DNA of 64,000 bases from Rhizobium sp. Root1203 (lineage in GTDB: Bacteria; Pseudomonadota; Alphaproteobacteria; Rhizobiales; Rhizobiaceae): assembly GCF_001424945.1 (NCBI RefSeq), contig NZ_LMCW01000001.1, positions 91,443-155,442 of the forward strand, in the 5' to 3' direction. The notes beneath the pieces are model-generated. The model was given only the letters and a program-made list of their open reading frames with translations, was not told the DNA's origin and searched no databases. Positions 35,116-45,393 of this stretch are shown one piece after another. Within the stretch, counting starts at the first letter, position 1; each line of letters begins with the position of its first letter. The position numbers were made by a program, and so were the translations under genes.

Positions 35116-35556
35116 TCAGCTTGCCAGCGCCTGCAGCGGCGGCACGATATAGCGTGCGTTCTGAAGGCTGCGCTCCAGAAAGGCGGTGTTCTCGTCTGGA
35201 TCGGCCGAAGGGTTCTCGAACGCGATGTGGTTGATCTCGATGCCGGCAAACTCCGCGGCGAGCGTCAGCTGCGCATAGACGGTCACGCCGCGCGGCTTGA
35301 TTTCAAGATCGATCACGACCTCCGGCTTGCCACCCCATTCCAGCGTATAGCTGCCGCCGTGGCCGAAATTCACCGTGCCGGGATGGAAAAACATCTCGGC
35401 CGCCGAGGAGACGAGATCCTTAAGGTTGCCGTAGTACTCAAAGCGCAGGATCGAGATCAGGTCCGAAGCATCCAGAAGGCGCAGTTCCGTCGCGACCTGG
35501 CTGATTGCTTCCGCAAGAATTTGTTCACGCTGGGCAGAGTAGGGGCATTTTTTCAT
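35116..35556 (-). CDS. hypothetical protein of the flagellar cluster
   Basis: A 146-residue soluble protein found at this place, after visR and beside flhB, in rhizobial flagellar clusters. It has no membrane helix and no domain I recognise; the middle is beta-rich (YTLEWGGKPEVVIDLEIKPR). The stop of flhB is five bases upstream of this start region on the same strand, so it is probably the last gene of the motA-fliM-fliN-fliG-flhB group. Role in motility is inferred only from position. Confidence 0.8.
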   Translation of the reverse strand: MKKCPYSAQREQILAEAISQVATELRLLDASDLISILRFEYYGNLKDLVSSAAEMFFHPGTVNFGHGGSYTLEWGGKPEVVIDLEIKPRGVTVYAQLTLAAEFAGIEINHIAFENPSADPDENTAFLERSLQNARYIVPPLQALAS

Positions 35557-35560
35557 TCGG

Positions 35561-36643
35561 CTATTTTACCCGTTTGTTCTTGGCCTGCGTCGCGTAAACC
35601 CGATGAATGAGCTCTGCGACGGCCTTGTAAAATACAGACGGGATGACGTTATCGACCGAGACTTGCGCAAACATGGAGCGGGCGAGAGGCGGATCCTCGA
35701 AAACGGGAATCCCGTTCGTTTCCGCGATTTCTCTGATTTTCAACGCGATGAGATCCTGGCCCTTGGCAATGACGACAGGCGCATCGTTTTCCTCGCGCAC
35801 GTAGCGCAGGGCAACCGCGTAGTGAGTCGGGTTGGCGATCACCATGGTCGCGCGGGGCACGCTGGCGATCATCCGGCGCCTCGCACGGTCGCGCATCACG
35901 GAGCGCTGGCGGCTTTTTACGAATGGATCGCCTTGCGACTGCTTGTTTTCTTCCTTCACCTCGTGCCGGGTCATCTTCAGTTCGGTGAACCAGTGATGCC
36001 GCGTCCAGAAGAAGTCGGCGATCGCGACCACGGCAGTCGCGACGAGCACGACGACGGTAATTTTCTGCATCCCCGACATCATGCGCGTGAAAATGGTCGA
36101 AGGATCCGAGAACATTGCATCGATCGCGCCGAAATACTCGCTCTTCAAGACGAAGAACATCACGACGCCGACGATCAGTATCTTGACGAACGATTTGCCG
36201 AACTCGATCAAGCCCGGCAGGCTGAACATCCGCGACCAGCCCTTGGCCAGCGAAATGCGCGACCATTGCGGACGTATGCGCTCGAGCACGGGCGTCGGCA
36301 GGTTTTGCGCGATCGACGCGGCAACGCCGAACGTCATGAACAGGATCATCGCCGGCGCCAAGAGCGAGGCGGACACCCAGGCGAGGTGGACGAACAGGGA
36401 GAGCGCGTCCGGACCGGTCTCTAGCTTCCATTGATCCGGCTGTTCGAAAATGTCCTTGAGCGACTCTCCAACCCGGCTGAGGCCATTCGGCAGGAAGAAG
36501 ATCAGATAGACAAAGGTGGCAAGAACTGTCGCAAAGAGCGGCAGTTCGCGCGAAAACGGCACGTTGCCTTTGTCGGCCGCGTCACTTTTCTTTTTCGCGG
36601 TAGGGTCTTCTGTTTTGCTGTCCTTGTCGTCGTCGTCGGCCAA
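35561..36643 (-). CDS. flhB: flagellar export apparatus protein FlhB
   Basis: A 360-residue export gate component with four membrane helices (about residues 30-220) and a cytoplasmic C-terminal domain that cuts itself at the NPTH motif ([15 protein letters not shown], about residue 270) to switch export from rod/hook to filament substrates. The N-terminus is charged ([18 protein letters not shown]), as usual. The start codon is TTG at 36643, with GGAGGG placed correctly ahead of it. A hairpin terminator lies between this gene and fliG upstream. Confidence 0.96.
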   Translation of the reverse strand: MADDDDKDSKTEDPTAKKKSDAADKGNVPFSRELPLFATVLATFVYLIFFLPNGLSRVGESLKDIFEQPDQWKLETGPDALSLFVHLAWVSASLLAPAMILFMTFGVAASIAQNLPTPVLERIRPQWSRISLAKGWSRMFSLPGLIEFGKSFVKILIVGVVMFFVLKSEYFGAIDAMFSDPSTIFTRMMSGMQKITVVVLVATAVVAIADFFWTRHHWFTELKMTRHEVKEENKQSQGDPFVKSRQRSVMRDRARRRMIASVPRATMVIANPTHYAVALRYVREENDAPVVIAKGQDLIALKIREIAETNGIPVFEDPPLARSMFAQVSVDNVIPSVFYKAVAELIHRVYATQAKNKRVK

Positions 36644-36666
36644 GGTCGCGACCCTCCATCACATAG

Positions 36667-36691
36667 AAACGGCCGCACCTGAGTGCGGCCG
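36667..36691 (-). terminator. hairpin between fliG and flhB
   Basis: A perfect nine-base-pair stem (CGGCCGCAC/GTGCGGCCG) with a four-base loop, followed on the minus strand by TTTCT. It lies 80 bases after the fliG stop and 24 bases before the flhB start, so it probably terminates or attenuates the motA-fliG transcript. Confidence 0.75.
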
Positions 36692-36770
36692 CTTCGAAGG
36701 GTATCTGTCGTCACCGCCGTGATCAATCGGGACAGTCGAAAGCTGTCCGACTGTGCACAACAACAGCGCC

Positions 36771-37811
36771 TTATGCTGCGGCCGCGCCGTCGTTTTCCGC
36801 TTCCTTGAGCTGGATCTGCCCGGAATTGGACAGGCGAATCGCTTCCTGGGCGATGGCGCGCCGCGCAATGGCGATCTCGCGCGGGTTGATGCCGACCGTG
36901 CCGCTCTGCAGATCCGATTCGATCATGCGGCGCTGGCGCGGGCTGATCGAGGCGAGAACAGTCTCGCGCATCTCCGAGGATGCGCCACGAAGCGCCATGG
37001 TCAGGATATCTGCCGAGGTGTCGTTCAACAGCATCACGCGGCTGCGCTGAGGCATCAGCATGAGATCCTCGAACAGGAAGATCTTCGGGCGAACCTTGTT
37101 GACCGATTCGCGGCTGATTGATTCCAGCGAGGTCAGCAGCGTATCGACCTGCGGCTTGTCCATTTCGTTCATCAGTTCCGCGACCTTCGTCGAGCCGATC
37201 GAATTCTTCTCCGCATCGATCTCGGCAAGCAGCGTCATGACCTGCTTCTCGATGATCATCGCGGCTTTCGGGCTCACGGCTTTCAGGTTGACGGTGCGGT
37301 TCATGATGTCCGCGCGCCGGCTGTCCGGGATCTGCATCAGGACTTTGGCGCCGAAGGAGGACGGCATCATGGACAGGATATAGGCTACGGTCTGAGGATG
37401 TTCGCGCAGCAGGAATTTGCCGATGAAGACGGGATCGCCTTCTCCGAGGCGGTCCCAGATAGACGTTTCGTAGCCCTGGAAAGCTGTGCGCCGGCCGAGG
37501 AGACTATCCACCTCATCAGGCGTGAGGCCTTCCTCGAGGATGCTCTCGATCGCCCGCGCGTTGTCCATCAGACCCGCGCCTTCGGTGAAGAGATCCTCGA
37601 ATTCTGCGACGAGACTGAGCAGTTCATCCGGCGGGATGGCGCGCAATGCCTGCGCCGATCCGATAATCGTCTGCAGCTCCGCCTGCGTGAAATACTTCAA
37701 CAGCCTGCCAGCGACCCCTTTTCCCATAGCGAGAAGAACGGCCGCTGCTTTTTCAGCCTGGGTCAACGGTTTCTCGGCAAGAGCGCCGCCGAAATCGTCA
37801 AAGTCCATCAT
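36771..37811 (-). CDS. fliG: flagellar motor switch protein FliG
   Basis: A 346-residue rotor protein with N-terminal, middle and C-terminal armadillo-like domains. The middle domain has the EHPQ motif (LLREHPQTVAYILSMMPSS, about residues 132-150), and the C-terminal domain carries the charged MotA-contacting helix (RSRVMLLNDTSADILTMALR region). FliG binds FliF and transmits torque. GGAGAGG lies upstream of two adjacent ATG codons. fliN is 29 bases upstream on the same strand. Confidence 0.97.
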   Translation of the reverse strand: MMDFDDFGGALAEKPLTQAEKAAAVLLAMGKGVAGRLLKYFTQAELQTIIGSAQALRAIPPDELLSLVAEFEDLFTEGAGLMDNARAIESILEEGLTPDEVDSLLGRRTAFQGYETSIWDRLGEGDPVFIGKFLLREHPQTVAYILSMMPSSFGAKVLMQIPDSRRADIMNRTVNLKAVSPKAAMIIEKQVMTLLAEIDAEKNSIGSTKVAELMNEMDKPQVDTLLTSLESISRESVNKVRPKIFLFEDLMLMPQRSRVMLLNDTSADILTMALRGASSEMRETVLASISPRQRRMIESDLQSGTVGINPREIAIARRAIAQEAIRLSNSGQIQLKEAENDGAAAA

Positions 37812-37840
37812 GGTCTAACCTCTCCGTCCCAACATCGGGA

Positions 37841-38437
37841 TCAGGCTTTCTTTGTGCTCAGTACTTCAATCAGCTTCACACCAAATCGCGTGTCGTCGTT
37901 TTCCAGAACCGTGATCTCGCCGCGCGCAATCCTGCGACCGTTGACCATGATCTCGACCGGCTCGCCGATCTTCTTGTCGAGGGCAATCGTCGCCCCCTCG
38001 TTCAGGTTCATCAGGCCGGACACCTGCATGCGGCTGCTGCCGAGCATGATCTGGACATCGATCGGAATATCCATGATCAGGTCGAGGTTCGACTGCATGG
38101 CGCTGCCGAGCGGAGCCGCGACCGGAGCAGGTGCGCCGAACGTCGAATTGCCAAGGTCCGCGGCGCCGCCGAAGTCCGTGGCACCGAAGTCCGAGGAGCC
38201 GCCGAAATCATCGCCGCCGAAGGTCGTCTCGCCGACTGCGTCGAGATCGCCGCCGAAGGTCGAGAGATCGGTACCGCCGCTAAATGCGTCGGCTTCATCG
38301 CCGAAGTCCGGCATTCCGCCGTCCGCGTCGGTTTTCAGAACGCCGCGCAGGTCGTCGATAGCCTGATCAAGTTCAGCCTCGTTGCCCGGAAGCTCGAGTG
38401 AAAGATCGCTGTTCTGGTTTGTCTTCTTCGTCGCCAT
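37841..38437 (-). CDS. fliN: flagellar motor switch protein FliN
   Basis: A 198-residue FliN, longer than the enteric protein because of an N-terminal acidic, low-complexity stretch of FGG/FGA repeats (about residues 50-110). The C-terminal 80 residues are the SpoA/FliN domain ([20 protein letters not shown], then [20 protein letters not shown]). It forms the C-ring with FliM and FliG. ATG at 38437 chosen over a TTG at 38470. Confidence 0.95.
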   Translation of the reverse strand: MATKKTNQNSDLSLELPGNEAELDQAIDDLRGVLKTDADGGMPDFGDEADAFSGGTDLSTFGGDLDAVGETTFGGDDFGGSSDFGATDFGGAADLGNSTFGAPAPVAAPLGSAMQSNLDLIMDIPIDVQIMLGSSRMQVSGLMNLNEGATIALDKKIGEPVEIMVNGRRIARGEITVLENDDTRFGVKLIEVLSTKKA

Positions 38438-38500
38438 GAAAATCACTATTCCAGTTGAAACTTGCCTCAACCTGCCTTGGGGCAGGGGGACCGAAATGGC

Positions 38501-39439
38501 CTAATTCATTAAGTGGCGGATGAGCTCGTCATCCGAGTTGATCGTATCCTTGACCCGGACGGTATAATTCTCGCCCGAGCGTCCGAACTCACACACGTAC
38601 AGGTCCCTGCTGTTGGCGCTGACGTCGACGCGGACATCGCCACTGTCGTGGAAGGGGATGACGTCGCCTGCCGCCAATTTCGAAATCGTCCTGAGGGTCA
38701 GGTCCTGCAGGCGAATCTTGGCATCGAGCGTAACCTGCGAACGACGCACCTGCTCCGTAAGCTGTTCGGTCCACGCGGACGATTTTGCAGCCTGGTTCTG
38801 CGCGCGGGGGGCGGTAACAGTGGTCTTCAGCAGTGCAGCCTGCGGCGCGATCAGCGAGAACTCGGAGGTGATCCCGGAAAGCGTGATCGCCATGGTGATG
38901 GCCGCCGCGAACTCGTCGACCTTGTCGTCGGCGGATTTCGTCGGCGTTTCGATTGCGTGCGGCAGCTCCAGGATCGGTTCGAAGCCGCCCGGTGCGTTCA
39001 CCGCGGAACGAAGCACATTGGCGATCTTTTCGAAGACCGTAACGGCAAGCTCCAGCTCGATGGCCGAGAGCACGCGATCTGCAGGCTGTTCGACCGATTC
39101 CGGCGAAGCTCCCAGAAGATGCTCCATCAGGGTGATGATGAAGCGGTTGCCGCAGGCGAGCGTCACATTCTGCGACCAGTTGCGCAATACCGCATGAACC
39201 AGCGTGACGCTCTCGCCGAGATCGGCAATCAGATCGCTCTTAAAGCCCCGGTGGCAGCCGATATAGCTCACCTCGACGTCGAGGTTGGTCTCGCTCTTGA
39301 TGATGTCGGGCAGGAATTCGCAATAGACGTCGCCGAACGAGCTGCAGAGCTTTTCGATTGTCGCCCGGTCGCCAAGTCTGCCCGTGAGCTTGGCGAGGAG
39401 AGCGTTGTCCATCACTGGTTTCTGGAGTGGAGCATTCAT
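38501..39439 (-). CDS. fliM: flagellar motor switch protein FliM
   Basis: A 312-residue FliM of the rhizobial type. It has a central CheC/FliM-like domain (GCHRGFKSDLIADLGESVTL and MEHLLGASPESVEQ) and a C-terminal SpoA domain (SQVTLDAKIRLQDLTLRTIS, then GRSGENYTVRVKDTI). It binds CheY2-P and forms the bulk of the C-ring. It is divergent from enteric FliM, and the N-terminal CheY-binding peptide is not obvious. Start four bases after the motA stop. Confidence 0.93.
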   Translation of the reverse strand: MNAPLQKPVMDNALLAKLTGRLGDRATIEKLCSSFGDVYCEFLPDIIKSETNLDVEVSYIGCHRGFKSDLIADLGESVTLVHAVLRNWSQNVTLACGNRFIITLMEHLLGASPESVEQPADRVLSAIELELAVTVFEKIANVLRSAVNAPGGFEPILELPHAIETPTKSADDKVDEFAAAITMAITLSGITSEFSLIAPQAALLKTTVTAPRAQNQAAKSSAWTEQLTEQVRRSQVTLDAKIRLQDLTLRTISKLAAGDVIPFHDSGDVRVDVSANSRDLYVCEFGRSGENYTVRVKDTINSDDELIRHLMN

Positions 39440-39443
39440 GTCC

Positions 39444-40316
39444 TTACGCCGCCTTGTTCTCGCCGCCGGGGTTCATCATTTCCTGCTCGACGGCATCGAT
39501 CGAAGGTCGCTCGTAGGCCGAGATCGTCTTGCGGCCGTACTCGAGCGCGACCTGCGGCACCGAGCCGTTCATGTAGGCGAGCAACGTCTGCTTCACGATC
39601 ACGTAGAGACGATGCTGCTTCGAACGCACGACCTTGATCTGGGAGACCAGCGGCGAGCAGAGGCAATAGGAAAGCAGGATGCCGAGGAAGGTTCCGACAA
39701 GCGCCGAGCCGATCAGGTGGCCGAGAACTTCCGGCGAATCGTTGATGTGGGCCATCGCCTTGATGACGCCAAGGACGGCGGCCACGATGCCGATCGCCGG
39801 GAAAGCGTCGCCCATGATCTGGATGGCGTGGTATGGCTTCATCTTGTCGTGAAGGATCGTATTGATCTCTTCGTCCATCAGGGCCTCGATCTCGTGAGAG
39901 CGGGCGTTGCCGATGATGATCAGGCGAACGTAGTCGCAGATGAATGCCGTGATCTCCTTGTTCTTCAGGACGGTCGGAGCCGCTTGGAAGATCGAGGATT
40001 CCGCCGGATTGTCGATGTGGGCTTCAATCTCGTTGCGGGACTTCGTACGCAGGTCGCGCATGAGAGAATAGAGGACACCGAGCGTATCGAGGTAGTTCCG
40101 CTCCTTCGGCACCGAGTGCTTGAAGGCCTCTCCAAGCGCCTTTCCGGAGTCCTTAACAACCTTCATCGGGTTCGCCATGATGAAGCTGCCCAGGCCGGCG
40201 CCGCCGATGATCACGAGCTCGAAAGGCTGCCAGAGCGCGCCGATATGCCCGCCCATCGCCATGAAGCTGCCGACGATGCAGCCGCAGGTAATCACAAATC
40301 CGATAATGATATTCAT
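39444..40316 (-). CDS. motA: flagellar stator protein MotA
   Basis: A 290-residue stator subunit with four membrane helices, the first at once ([20 protein letters not shown]), and conserved Pro/charged residues in the cytoplasmic loop ([19 protein letters not shown]) that contacts FliG. The later helices include [20 protein letters not shown] and [19 protein letters not shown]. It conducts protons with MotB. I use the ATG at 40316; a TTG at 40346 also lies in frame. First gene of the minus-strand rotor operon. Confidence 0.97.
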   Translation of the reverse strand: MNIIIGFVITCGCIVGSFMAMGGHIGALWQPFELVIIGGAGLGSFIMANPMKVVKDSGKALGEAFKHSVPKERNYLDTLGVLYSLMRDLRTKSRNEIEAHIDNPAESSIFQAAPTVLKNKEITAFICDYVRLIIIGNARSHEIEALMDEEINTILHDKMKPYHAIQIMGDAFPAIGIVAAVLGVIKAMAHINDSPEVLGHLIGSALVGTFLGILLSYCLCSPLVSQIKVVRSKQHRLYVIVKQTLLAYMNGSVPQVALEYGRKTISAYERPSIDAVEQEMMNPGGENKAA

Positions 40317-40567
40317 CGTCAGTCCAAACCTGATCGTTATTTTCAACCGAAGGGATAGGATTGCTGGCTTGCGTGAGGCTGATGATCGGCCCGGAAACCA
40401 AGCTTTTTGCGTACCCAGCTTCGCACAAGGATTTGCTGTCAGGTTGCAGATGACGAATGGGCGTTCGTGCCCGTTTCTGAGATGCCGCCTCAGCGGACCC
40501 GTGGTCGAACCGACTGCAAGCGTGCGGGTTCCGTACTGTTCATCGCCAATGCCAGGAGCTTACCTCG
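40317..40567. promoter_or_regulatory. divergent promoter region motA / flgF
   Basis: 250 bases between the divergent motA and flgF operons that must contain promoters for both flagellar gene groups. No sigma-54 type (GG-N10-GC) element or other consensus stood out to me. Confidence 0.4.
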
Positions 40568-41302
40568 ATGCAATCCGGTCTTTATGTTTCGTTGTCGTCC
40601 CAGATGGCGCTTGAACGACGCCTCGATACCATCGCCGACAACATGGCGAACGTGAACACGACCGGGTTCCGCGGCACGGAAGTGAAATTCAATCAGATGC
40701 TGAGTGAGACGGGCAACAAGATCAACGCCAAGATCGCCTATGTCTCGCAGGGAAACGACTACCTGTCCGGCGACAGCGGCGAACTCGAGCACACCGGCAA
40801 CATGCTCGATTTCGCGATCAAGGGCGATGCATGGTTTTCGCTCGACACACCTGCCGGCAAGATCCTGACCAAGGACGGCCGCTTCACGCTGAAGGAGACC
40901 GGGGAACTCGTGTCGGTGCGCGGCTATCCGGTTCTCGATGCAGGCGGCGCGCCGATCCAGCTCAACAAGGGCGGCGGCGAGCCCAAGGTTGGTTCTGACG
41001 GATTGATCTATCAGGACGGCAGGCAGGCCGGTTCGCTTGGTCTCTTCGAAGCAGATATCAGCAAGGGTTATCTGCGCTATGAAAACAGCGGCATCATGAC
41101 CACCGAAACGCCGCGCTCCATCACCGACCGCTTCAACGTCGGCGTCCAGCAGGGCTACCTGGAAAACTCCAACGTCAATGCGATGCGCGAAATCACGCAG
41201 CTGATCGAAGTGAACCGGGCCTTCGAAAGCATGGCGTCGCTCTCCAAGGACAGTGAGGCTTCCTTCGGTGAAGCAATCAAGACGCTCGGTGGCAGCCGCT
41301 AA
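40568..41302 (+). CDS. flgF: flagellar basal-body rod protein FlgF
   Basis: A 244-residue proximal rod protein. It has the N-terminal rod signature (LDTIADNMANVNTTGFRGTE, about residues 18-37) and the C-terminal matching helix (NVNAMREITQLIEVNRAFES). It resembles FlgG but is shorter and diverged. AGGAG precedes the ATG. First gene of the plus-strand operon with fliI. Confidence 0.95.
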   Translation: MQSGLYVSLSSQMALERRLDTIADNMANVNTTGFRGTEVKFNQMLSETGNKINAKIAYVSQGNDYLSGDSGELEHTGNMLDFAIKGDAWFSLDTPAGKILTKDGRFTLKETGELVSVRGYPVLDAGGAPIQLNKGGGEPKVGSDGLIYQDGRQAGSLGLFEADISKGYLRYENSGIMTTETPRSITDRFNVGVQQGYLENSNVNAMREITQLIEVNRAFESMASLSKDSEASFGEAIKTLGGSR

Positions 41303-41318
41303 CCGGAAGGTCTGAAGC

Positions 41319-42710
41319 ATGCCCAACGCACCCCTCACCGAAGGCGCACTTTCGCCCAAGCTCGCACACCTTGCGGGCCTGACAGAGCGATACGCCAATC
41401 CGGCTTTTCTTGTCGCTCCGGGCGGCCACGTGCAGACGATTGCGGCAGGGCACTACACGGTCACCGGCCTGTCGCGCCATGTGCGCCTGGGCGAGTTCGT
41501 CGCCCACAGGTCGCCGACCGGCGTTCACCTCGGCGAAGTCGTGAGGGTGGAGCCGGAGCTGACCTATGTCTGCCCGATCGAACCGGGAGAGCCGATCGGC
41601 ATCCATGACGTCGTTATCCGCAAGGGTGCCTTCCGCATTTCTCCATCCGCCGCCTGGTGCGGCCGCACCGTCAATTCGCTGTGCGAGCCGATTGACGGCC
41701 TCGGCCCGATTGCCGAGGGGCTGGACCGGCGCTCGATTTCCAACACGGCGCCGCCGTCGATGACGCGCCAGCGCGTGGAAAAGGGTTTCAGGACCGGCGT
41801 ACGGGCGATCGACATTTTCTCGCCGCTGTGCCTGGGCCAGCGCCTTGGCATTTTCGCGGGCTCGGGTGTGGGCAAGTCGACGCTGCTGTCCATGCTCGCG
41901 CGCGCCGACGCCTTCGACAAGGTCGTTATCGCACTGGTTGGCGAACGCGGTCGTGAAGTGCGCGAATTCATCGAAGACACGCTTGGCGCCAACATGAAGA
42001 AGTCGATCGCGGTTGTCGCAACCAGCGACGAAAGCCCGATGCTGCGCAAGATGGCGCCGCTGACGGCCGTAACGATCGCGGAGTATTTCCGGGATCAGGG
42101 CGAGAACGTCCTTTTGATCGTCGACAGCGTGACCCGCTTCGCTCACGCAATCCGTGAAGTTGCCACGGCCTCGGGAGAGCCGCCCATCGCACGCGGTTAC
42201 CCGGCTTCGGTGTTCACGGAGTTGCCGCGCCTGCTGGAACGAGCCGGACCCGGCCCGGAAGGCACTGGAACGATCACGGCGATCATTTCCATTCTCGTCG
42301 ATGGCGACAACCACAACGATCCGATTGCTGACTCGACCCGCGGCATTCTCGACGGCCATATCGTGCTGCAGCGCAGCCTTGCCGAGGAAGGGCGCTATCC
42401 GCCGATCGATCCCCTGGCCTCGATATCGCGTCTGGCACGCAAGGCCTGGACACCGGACCAGGAGAAGCTGGTCTCGCGTCTGAAGACGCTGGTTCATCGG
42501 TTCGAAGAGACACGCGATCTGCGGCTGATCGGCGGCTATCGCCAGGGCGCCGATCCGGATCTGGACATGGCCGTCAAGCAGGTACCGATTATTTACGATG
42601 TTTTGAAACAGTCGCCCGGCGATGCCGATTCGCTCGACGCCTTCGCCGACCTGGCCGGTGCGCTGAAGGCCGCAGCCGGCATAGGCAACCAGCCGGGCAT
42701 TCGACGATAG
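41319..42710 (+). CDS. fliI: flagellum-specific ATPase FliI
   Basis: A 463-residue ATPase of the flagellar type III export machine, related to F1 beta subunit. Walker A is GIFAGSGVGKST (about residues 181-192), Walker B is NVLLIVDSVTRFAHAIREVA, and the catalytic Glu lies in GERGREVREFIED. Further family marks are GYPASVFTELPRLLERAG and ADSTRGILDGHIVLQRSLAE. It unfolds and delivers substrates with FliH. Sixteen bases after flgF. Confidence 0.97.
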   Translation: MPNAPLTEGALSPKLAHLAGLTERYANPAFLVAPGGHVQTIAAGHYTVTGLSRHVRLGEFVAHRSPTGVHLGEVVRVEPELTYVCPIEPGEPIGIHDVVIRKGAFRISPSAAWCGRTVNSLCEPIDGLGPIAEGLDRRSISNTAPPSMTRQRVEKGFRTGVRAIDIFSPLCLGQRLGIFAGSGVGKSTLLSMLARADAFDKVVIALVGERGREVREFIEDTLGANMKKSIAVVATSDESPMLRKMAPLTAVTIAEYFRDQGENVLLIVDSVTRFAHAIREVATASGEPPIARGYPASVFTELPRLLERAGPGPEGTGTITAIISILVDGDNHNDPIADSTRGILDGHIVLQRSLAEEGRYPPIDPLASISRLARKAWTPDQEKLVSRLKTLVHRFEETRDLRLIGGYRQGADPDLDMAVKQVPIIYDVLKQSPGDADSLDAFADLAGALKAAAGIGNQPGIRR

Positions 42711-42721
42711 AAAGGCAACAC

Positions 42722-43273
42722 GTGACCGATTTCGACGATGACGAGAAGATCGCTCCGCTGAAGCCGGAGGGGCGCAGGAGAACGGCCTTTCACGACCGCG
42801 CGCTGACCGTGGCCGGTCTCCTTCTGGCAGGCGCATCCGCGGTTTTCCCGTGGTATGTCTTTTTCAACGAGGACAAGTTCGGCATCAATGTCGCCCAGGG
42901 CGATCACACCCGCGACCTGCCGGACTGGCCGGCGCGAAACGTTTTCAGCGTCTCGCCGCTGGCGATGGCGAACAGGAACCAGCAGGACAAGCCCGAGGTT
43001 CCGGTGGACCCGATGACGACGGCAACCGTCTCCAGCATCGGCAAGGAAGACGACAAGGGCATGCCTGCCGAGGAACAGCCGTTCCCGGGCAACTCCGGTT
43101 TCCGCCTCCTGCACGTGGCGAACGGTCGGGCGCTGATCGAGGATACGTCAGGGATGTACGTGGTCCGCGTCGGCTCGATCCTGCCGGACGAGAGCCGCCT
43201 GGCGACACTGGAAGAGCGCGACGGCAAATGGGTGATCGTGACCTCGAAGGGCGACGTCTACCAGCGCAACTAG
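42722..43273 (+). CDS. hypothetical flagellar-cluster membrane protein
   Basis: A 183-residue protein starting with GTG, with one membrane helix (ALTVAGLLLAGASAVFPWYVF, about residues 27-47) and a mostly periplasmic domain with a small beta barrel-like C-terminus (RVGSILPDESRLATLEERDG). An unnamed gene occupies this slot between fliI and flgB in rhizobia. Function unknown, probably in flagellar assembly. It ends the flgF-fliI transcript, ahead of a terminator. Confidence 0.8.
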   Translation: MTDFDDDEKIAPLKPEGRRRTAFHDRALTVAGLLLAGASAVFPWYVFFNEDKFGINVAQGDHTRDLPDWPARNVFSVSPLAMANRNQQDKPEVPVDPMTTATVSSIGKEDDKGMPAEEQPFPGNSGFRLLHVANGRALIEDTSGMYVVRVGSILPDESRLATLEERDGKWVIVTSKGDVYQRN

Positions 43274-43294
43274 GATTGGCGTCCGGTCGGTTTG

Positions 43295-43324
43295 AAGGCT
43301 CCTCCGGCAACGGCGGAGCCTTTT
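43295..43324 (+). terminator. rho-independent terminator before flgB
   Basis: GGCTCC..CCG and CGG..GGAGCC form a ten-base-pair stem with one mismatch and a short loop, followed by TTTT. It lies 22 bases after the hypothetical gene and about 105 before flgB, so flgB probably starts a new transcript. Confidence 0.8.
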
Positions 43325-43429
43325 GCATCTTTGGAGGTACACAGCTCCGGTACTCCAAGACCGTATTCTCCGTAAGTCTGACGCAAGATTACCGTCGTAG
43401 GTTCACGTCAGTAAAAACGGAGAGTTTCT

Positions 43430-43822
43430 ATGCAACCGATTCAACTGTTCGACTTGGCCTCGCGGCAGGCGGAATGGCTGACGATCCGTCAGGAGGTTGT
43501 TGCCGGCAATATCGCGAACGCGAACACGCCGAAATTTCGCGCCAGGGACATCACGCCATTCCAGGCCGTCCTCGACAAATCGGACGTGACGATGGCGCGG
43601 ACCGACCCTGCGCACCTGACCGGCAACGATCTGAGCACCAAAAGCGACATCGACGTGAAGGATGCCGCGCTCGATCAGGAAATCGGTATGCAGGAATCCG
43701 GCAATACGGTCGGCCTCGCCGAGGAGCTTTCCAAATCCGGCGAAATCAAGCGCCAGTACGAGCTGAACACATCGCTCGTCGGCTCTTTCAATCGAATGAT
43801 GCTCATGACGGTGAAGACGTAA
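43430..43822 (+). CDS. flgB: flagellar basal-body rod protein FlgB
   Basis: A 130-residue proximal rod protein with the N-terminal rod motif (VVAGNIANANTPKFRARDIT, about residues 23-42) and the C-terminal helix with FNRMMLMTVKT. It is the innermost rod subunit, joined to FliE. flgC follows after three bases. Confidence 0.95.
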   Translation: MQPIQLFDLASRQAEWLTIRQEVVAGNIANANTPKFRARDITPFQAVLDKSDVTMARTDPAHLTGNDLSTKSDIDVKDAALDQEIGMQESGNTVGLAEELSKSGEIKRQYELNTSLVGSFNRMMLMTVKT

Positions 43823-43825
43823 ACC

Positions 43826-44242
43826 ATGGATCCTTTGTCAGCAGCCCTTAAAATCGCAGGTTCCGGTCTCGAAGCGCAATCGACGCGTCTTCGCATCGTT
43901 TCGGAAAACATCGCCAACTCCCGCTCGACCGGGGATACGCCGGGCGCCGATCCGTATCGCCGCAAGACGATCACCTTCGGCGAGGCTGTCGATCGCGCCA
44001 ACGGCGTAACGACCGTCAACGTCAAGAAGCTCGGCGTCGACGAGTCGAAGTTCACGACCGAATACGATCCGAGCAATCCCGCTGCGGACGCGAAAGGTGT
44101 CGTCAAGATGCCGAACGTCAACATGCTGGTCGAGATGGCCGACATGCGGGAAGCAAACCGCTCCTACGACGCCAATCTGCAGACCATTAAGCAATCCCGT
44201 GACCTGATCTCGTCGACGATCGACCTTCTGAAGAGCCAATGA
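43826..44242 (+). CDS. flgC: flagellar basal-body rod protein FlgC
   Basis: A 138-residue proximal rod protein: N-terminal motif [20 protein letters not shown] with the typical insertion PYRRKTITF, and C-terminal helix [20 protein letters not shown]. It overlaps fliE by four bases (ATGA). Confidence 0.96.
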   Translation: MDPLSAALKIAGSGLEAQSTRLRIVSENIANSRSTGDTPGADPYRRKTITFGEAVDRANGVTTVNVKKLGVDESKFTTEYDPSNPAADAKGVVKMPNVNMLVEMADMREANRSYDANLQTIKQSRDLISSTIDLLKSQ

Positions 44243-44568
44243 TGATCAACAACATAAGCAATATCAGCTCCCTGTCGATGACGCGCGACCTCGCCGGCGT
44301 CGATCTCGGCAAGTCCACTGCCTCGTCGTCTGCGCAAAGTGCGGTAACCGATGGAAGCTTCGCGTCCGTCCTCGGCAACGTCGCGAACGGTGCGGTCAAC
44401 ACCCTGAAGAATGCCGAAAACATGTCCTTTGCGGGTATCAAGGGGACCGCAACGACGCGTGAAGTCGTCGATGCCGTGATGCAGGCTCAGCAAACACTTC
44501 AGACAGCAATCGCCCTTCGCGACAAGGTCGTCTCGGCCTTTCTCGAAGTCACAAAGATGCAGATGTAG
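44239..44568 (+). CDS. fliE: flagellar hook-basal body protein FliE
   Basis: A 109-residue adaptor that joins the MS ring to the rod. The C-terminal half has the family pattern ([20 protein letters not shown], then [20 protein letters not shown]). Its start overlaps flgC; flgG follows after 19 bases. Confidence 0.94.
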   Translation: MMINNISNISSLSMTRDLAGVDLGKSTASSSAQSAVTDGSFASVLGNVANGAVNTLKNAENMSFAGIKGTATTREVVDAVMQAQQTLQTAIALRDKVVSAFLEVTKMQM

Positions 44569-44587
44569 TTGATTTAAGGACGAAGCC

Positions 44588-45376
44588 ATGAGAGCGCTTG
44601 CCATTGCTGCCACGGGTATGGATGCCCAGCAGACCAATCTTGAAGTCATCGCGAACAATATCGCGAACATCAATACGACCGGCTTCAAGCGCGCCCGCGC
44701 TGAATTCACGGACCTGCTTTATCAGACGGAACGTGCAAAGGGCGTCTCCAACCGGGCCAACCAGGCGATCGTTCCCGAAGGTGCCAACATCGGTCTCGGC
44801 GTGCAGACGTCATCTGTCCGCAACCTGCACATTCAGGGCGAACTCGCTCAGACCGGCAACGATCTCGATGTCGCGCTGGTCGGCCGCGGTTTCTTTCAGA
44901 TCGAGGCTCCGGACGGCACGACGCTTTATACCCGTGCAGGTGCTTTCAACAAGAACGAGACCGGCCAGATCGTCACGGTCGACGGTTATACGGTCGCCCC
45001 GAATATCACGATCCCGACAGGCTCTACCCAGCTGACCATCAGCCGCTCGGGCGAAGTTTCGGCAAAGCTCCCCGGCGCAACGGATCCCACGGTCCTCGGC
45101 CAGTTGCAGATCGCCGATTTCGTCAACGAAGCCGGCCTGCAGCCTCTCGGCGACAACCTTTTCGCCCAGACGCCGGCCTCCGGTGATCCGGTCGTCGGCA
45201 CGCCCGACGAGGCGGGATTCGGCTACCTCAAGCAGAGCTATCTGGAATCGTCGAACGTCGATCCGGTGAAGGAAATCACCGAGCTGATATCGGCCCAGCG
45301 CGCCTACGAAATGAACTCCAAGGTCATCACCACCGCCGACGAAATGGCCTCCATCGTCAGCAAGAACCTGAAGTAA
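44588..45376 (+). CDS. flgG: flagellar distal rod protein FlgG
   Basis: A 262-residue distal rod protein, the usual length. N-terminal rod motif [20 protein letters not shown] (about residues 18-37), the central [17 protein letters not shown], and C-terminal [20 protein letters not shown]. Next gene flgA starts 17 bases later. Confidence 0.97.
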   Translation: MRALAIAATGMDAQQTNLEVIANNIANINTTGFKRARAEFTDLLYQTERAKGVSNRANQAIVPEGANIGLGVQTSSVRNLHIQGELAQTGNDLDVALVGRGFFQIEAPDGTTLYTRAGAFNKNETGQIVTVDGYTVAPNITIPTGSTQLTISRSGEVSAKLPGATDPTVLGQLQIADFVNEAGLQPLGDNLFAQTPASGDPVVGTPDEAGFGYLKQSYLESSNVDPVKEITELISAQRAYEMNSKVITTADEMASIVSKNLK

Positions 45377-45393
45377 CAGGGAAGAGCCGAAAC

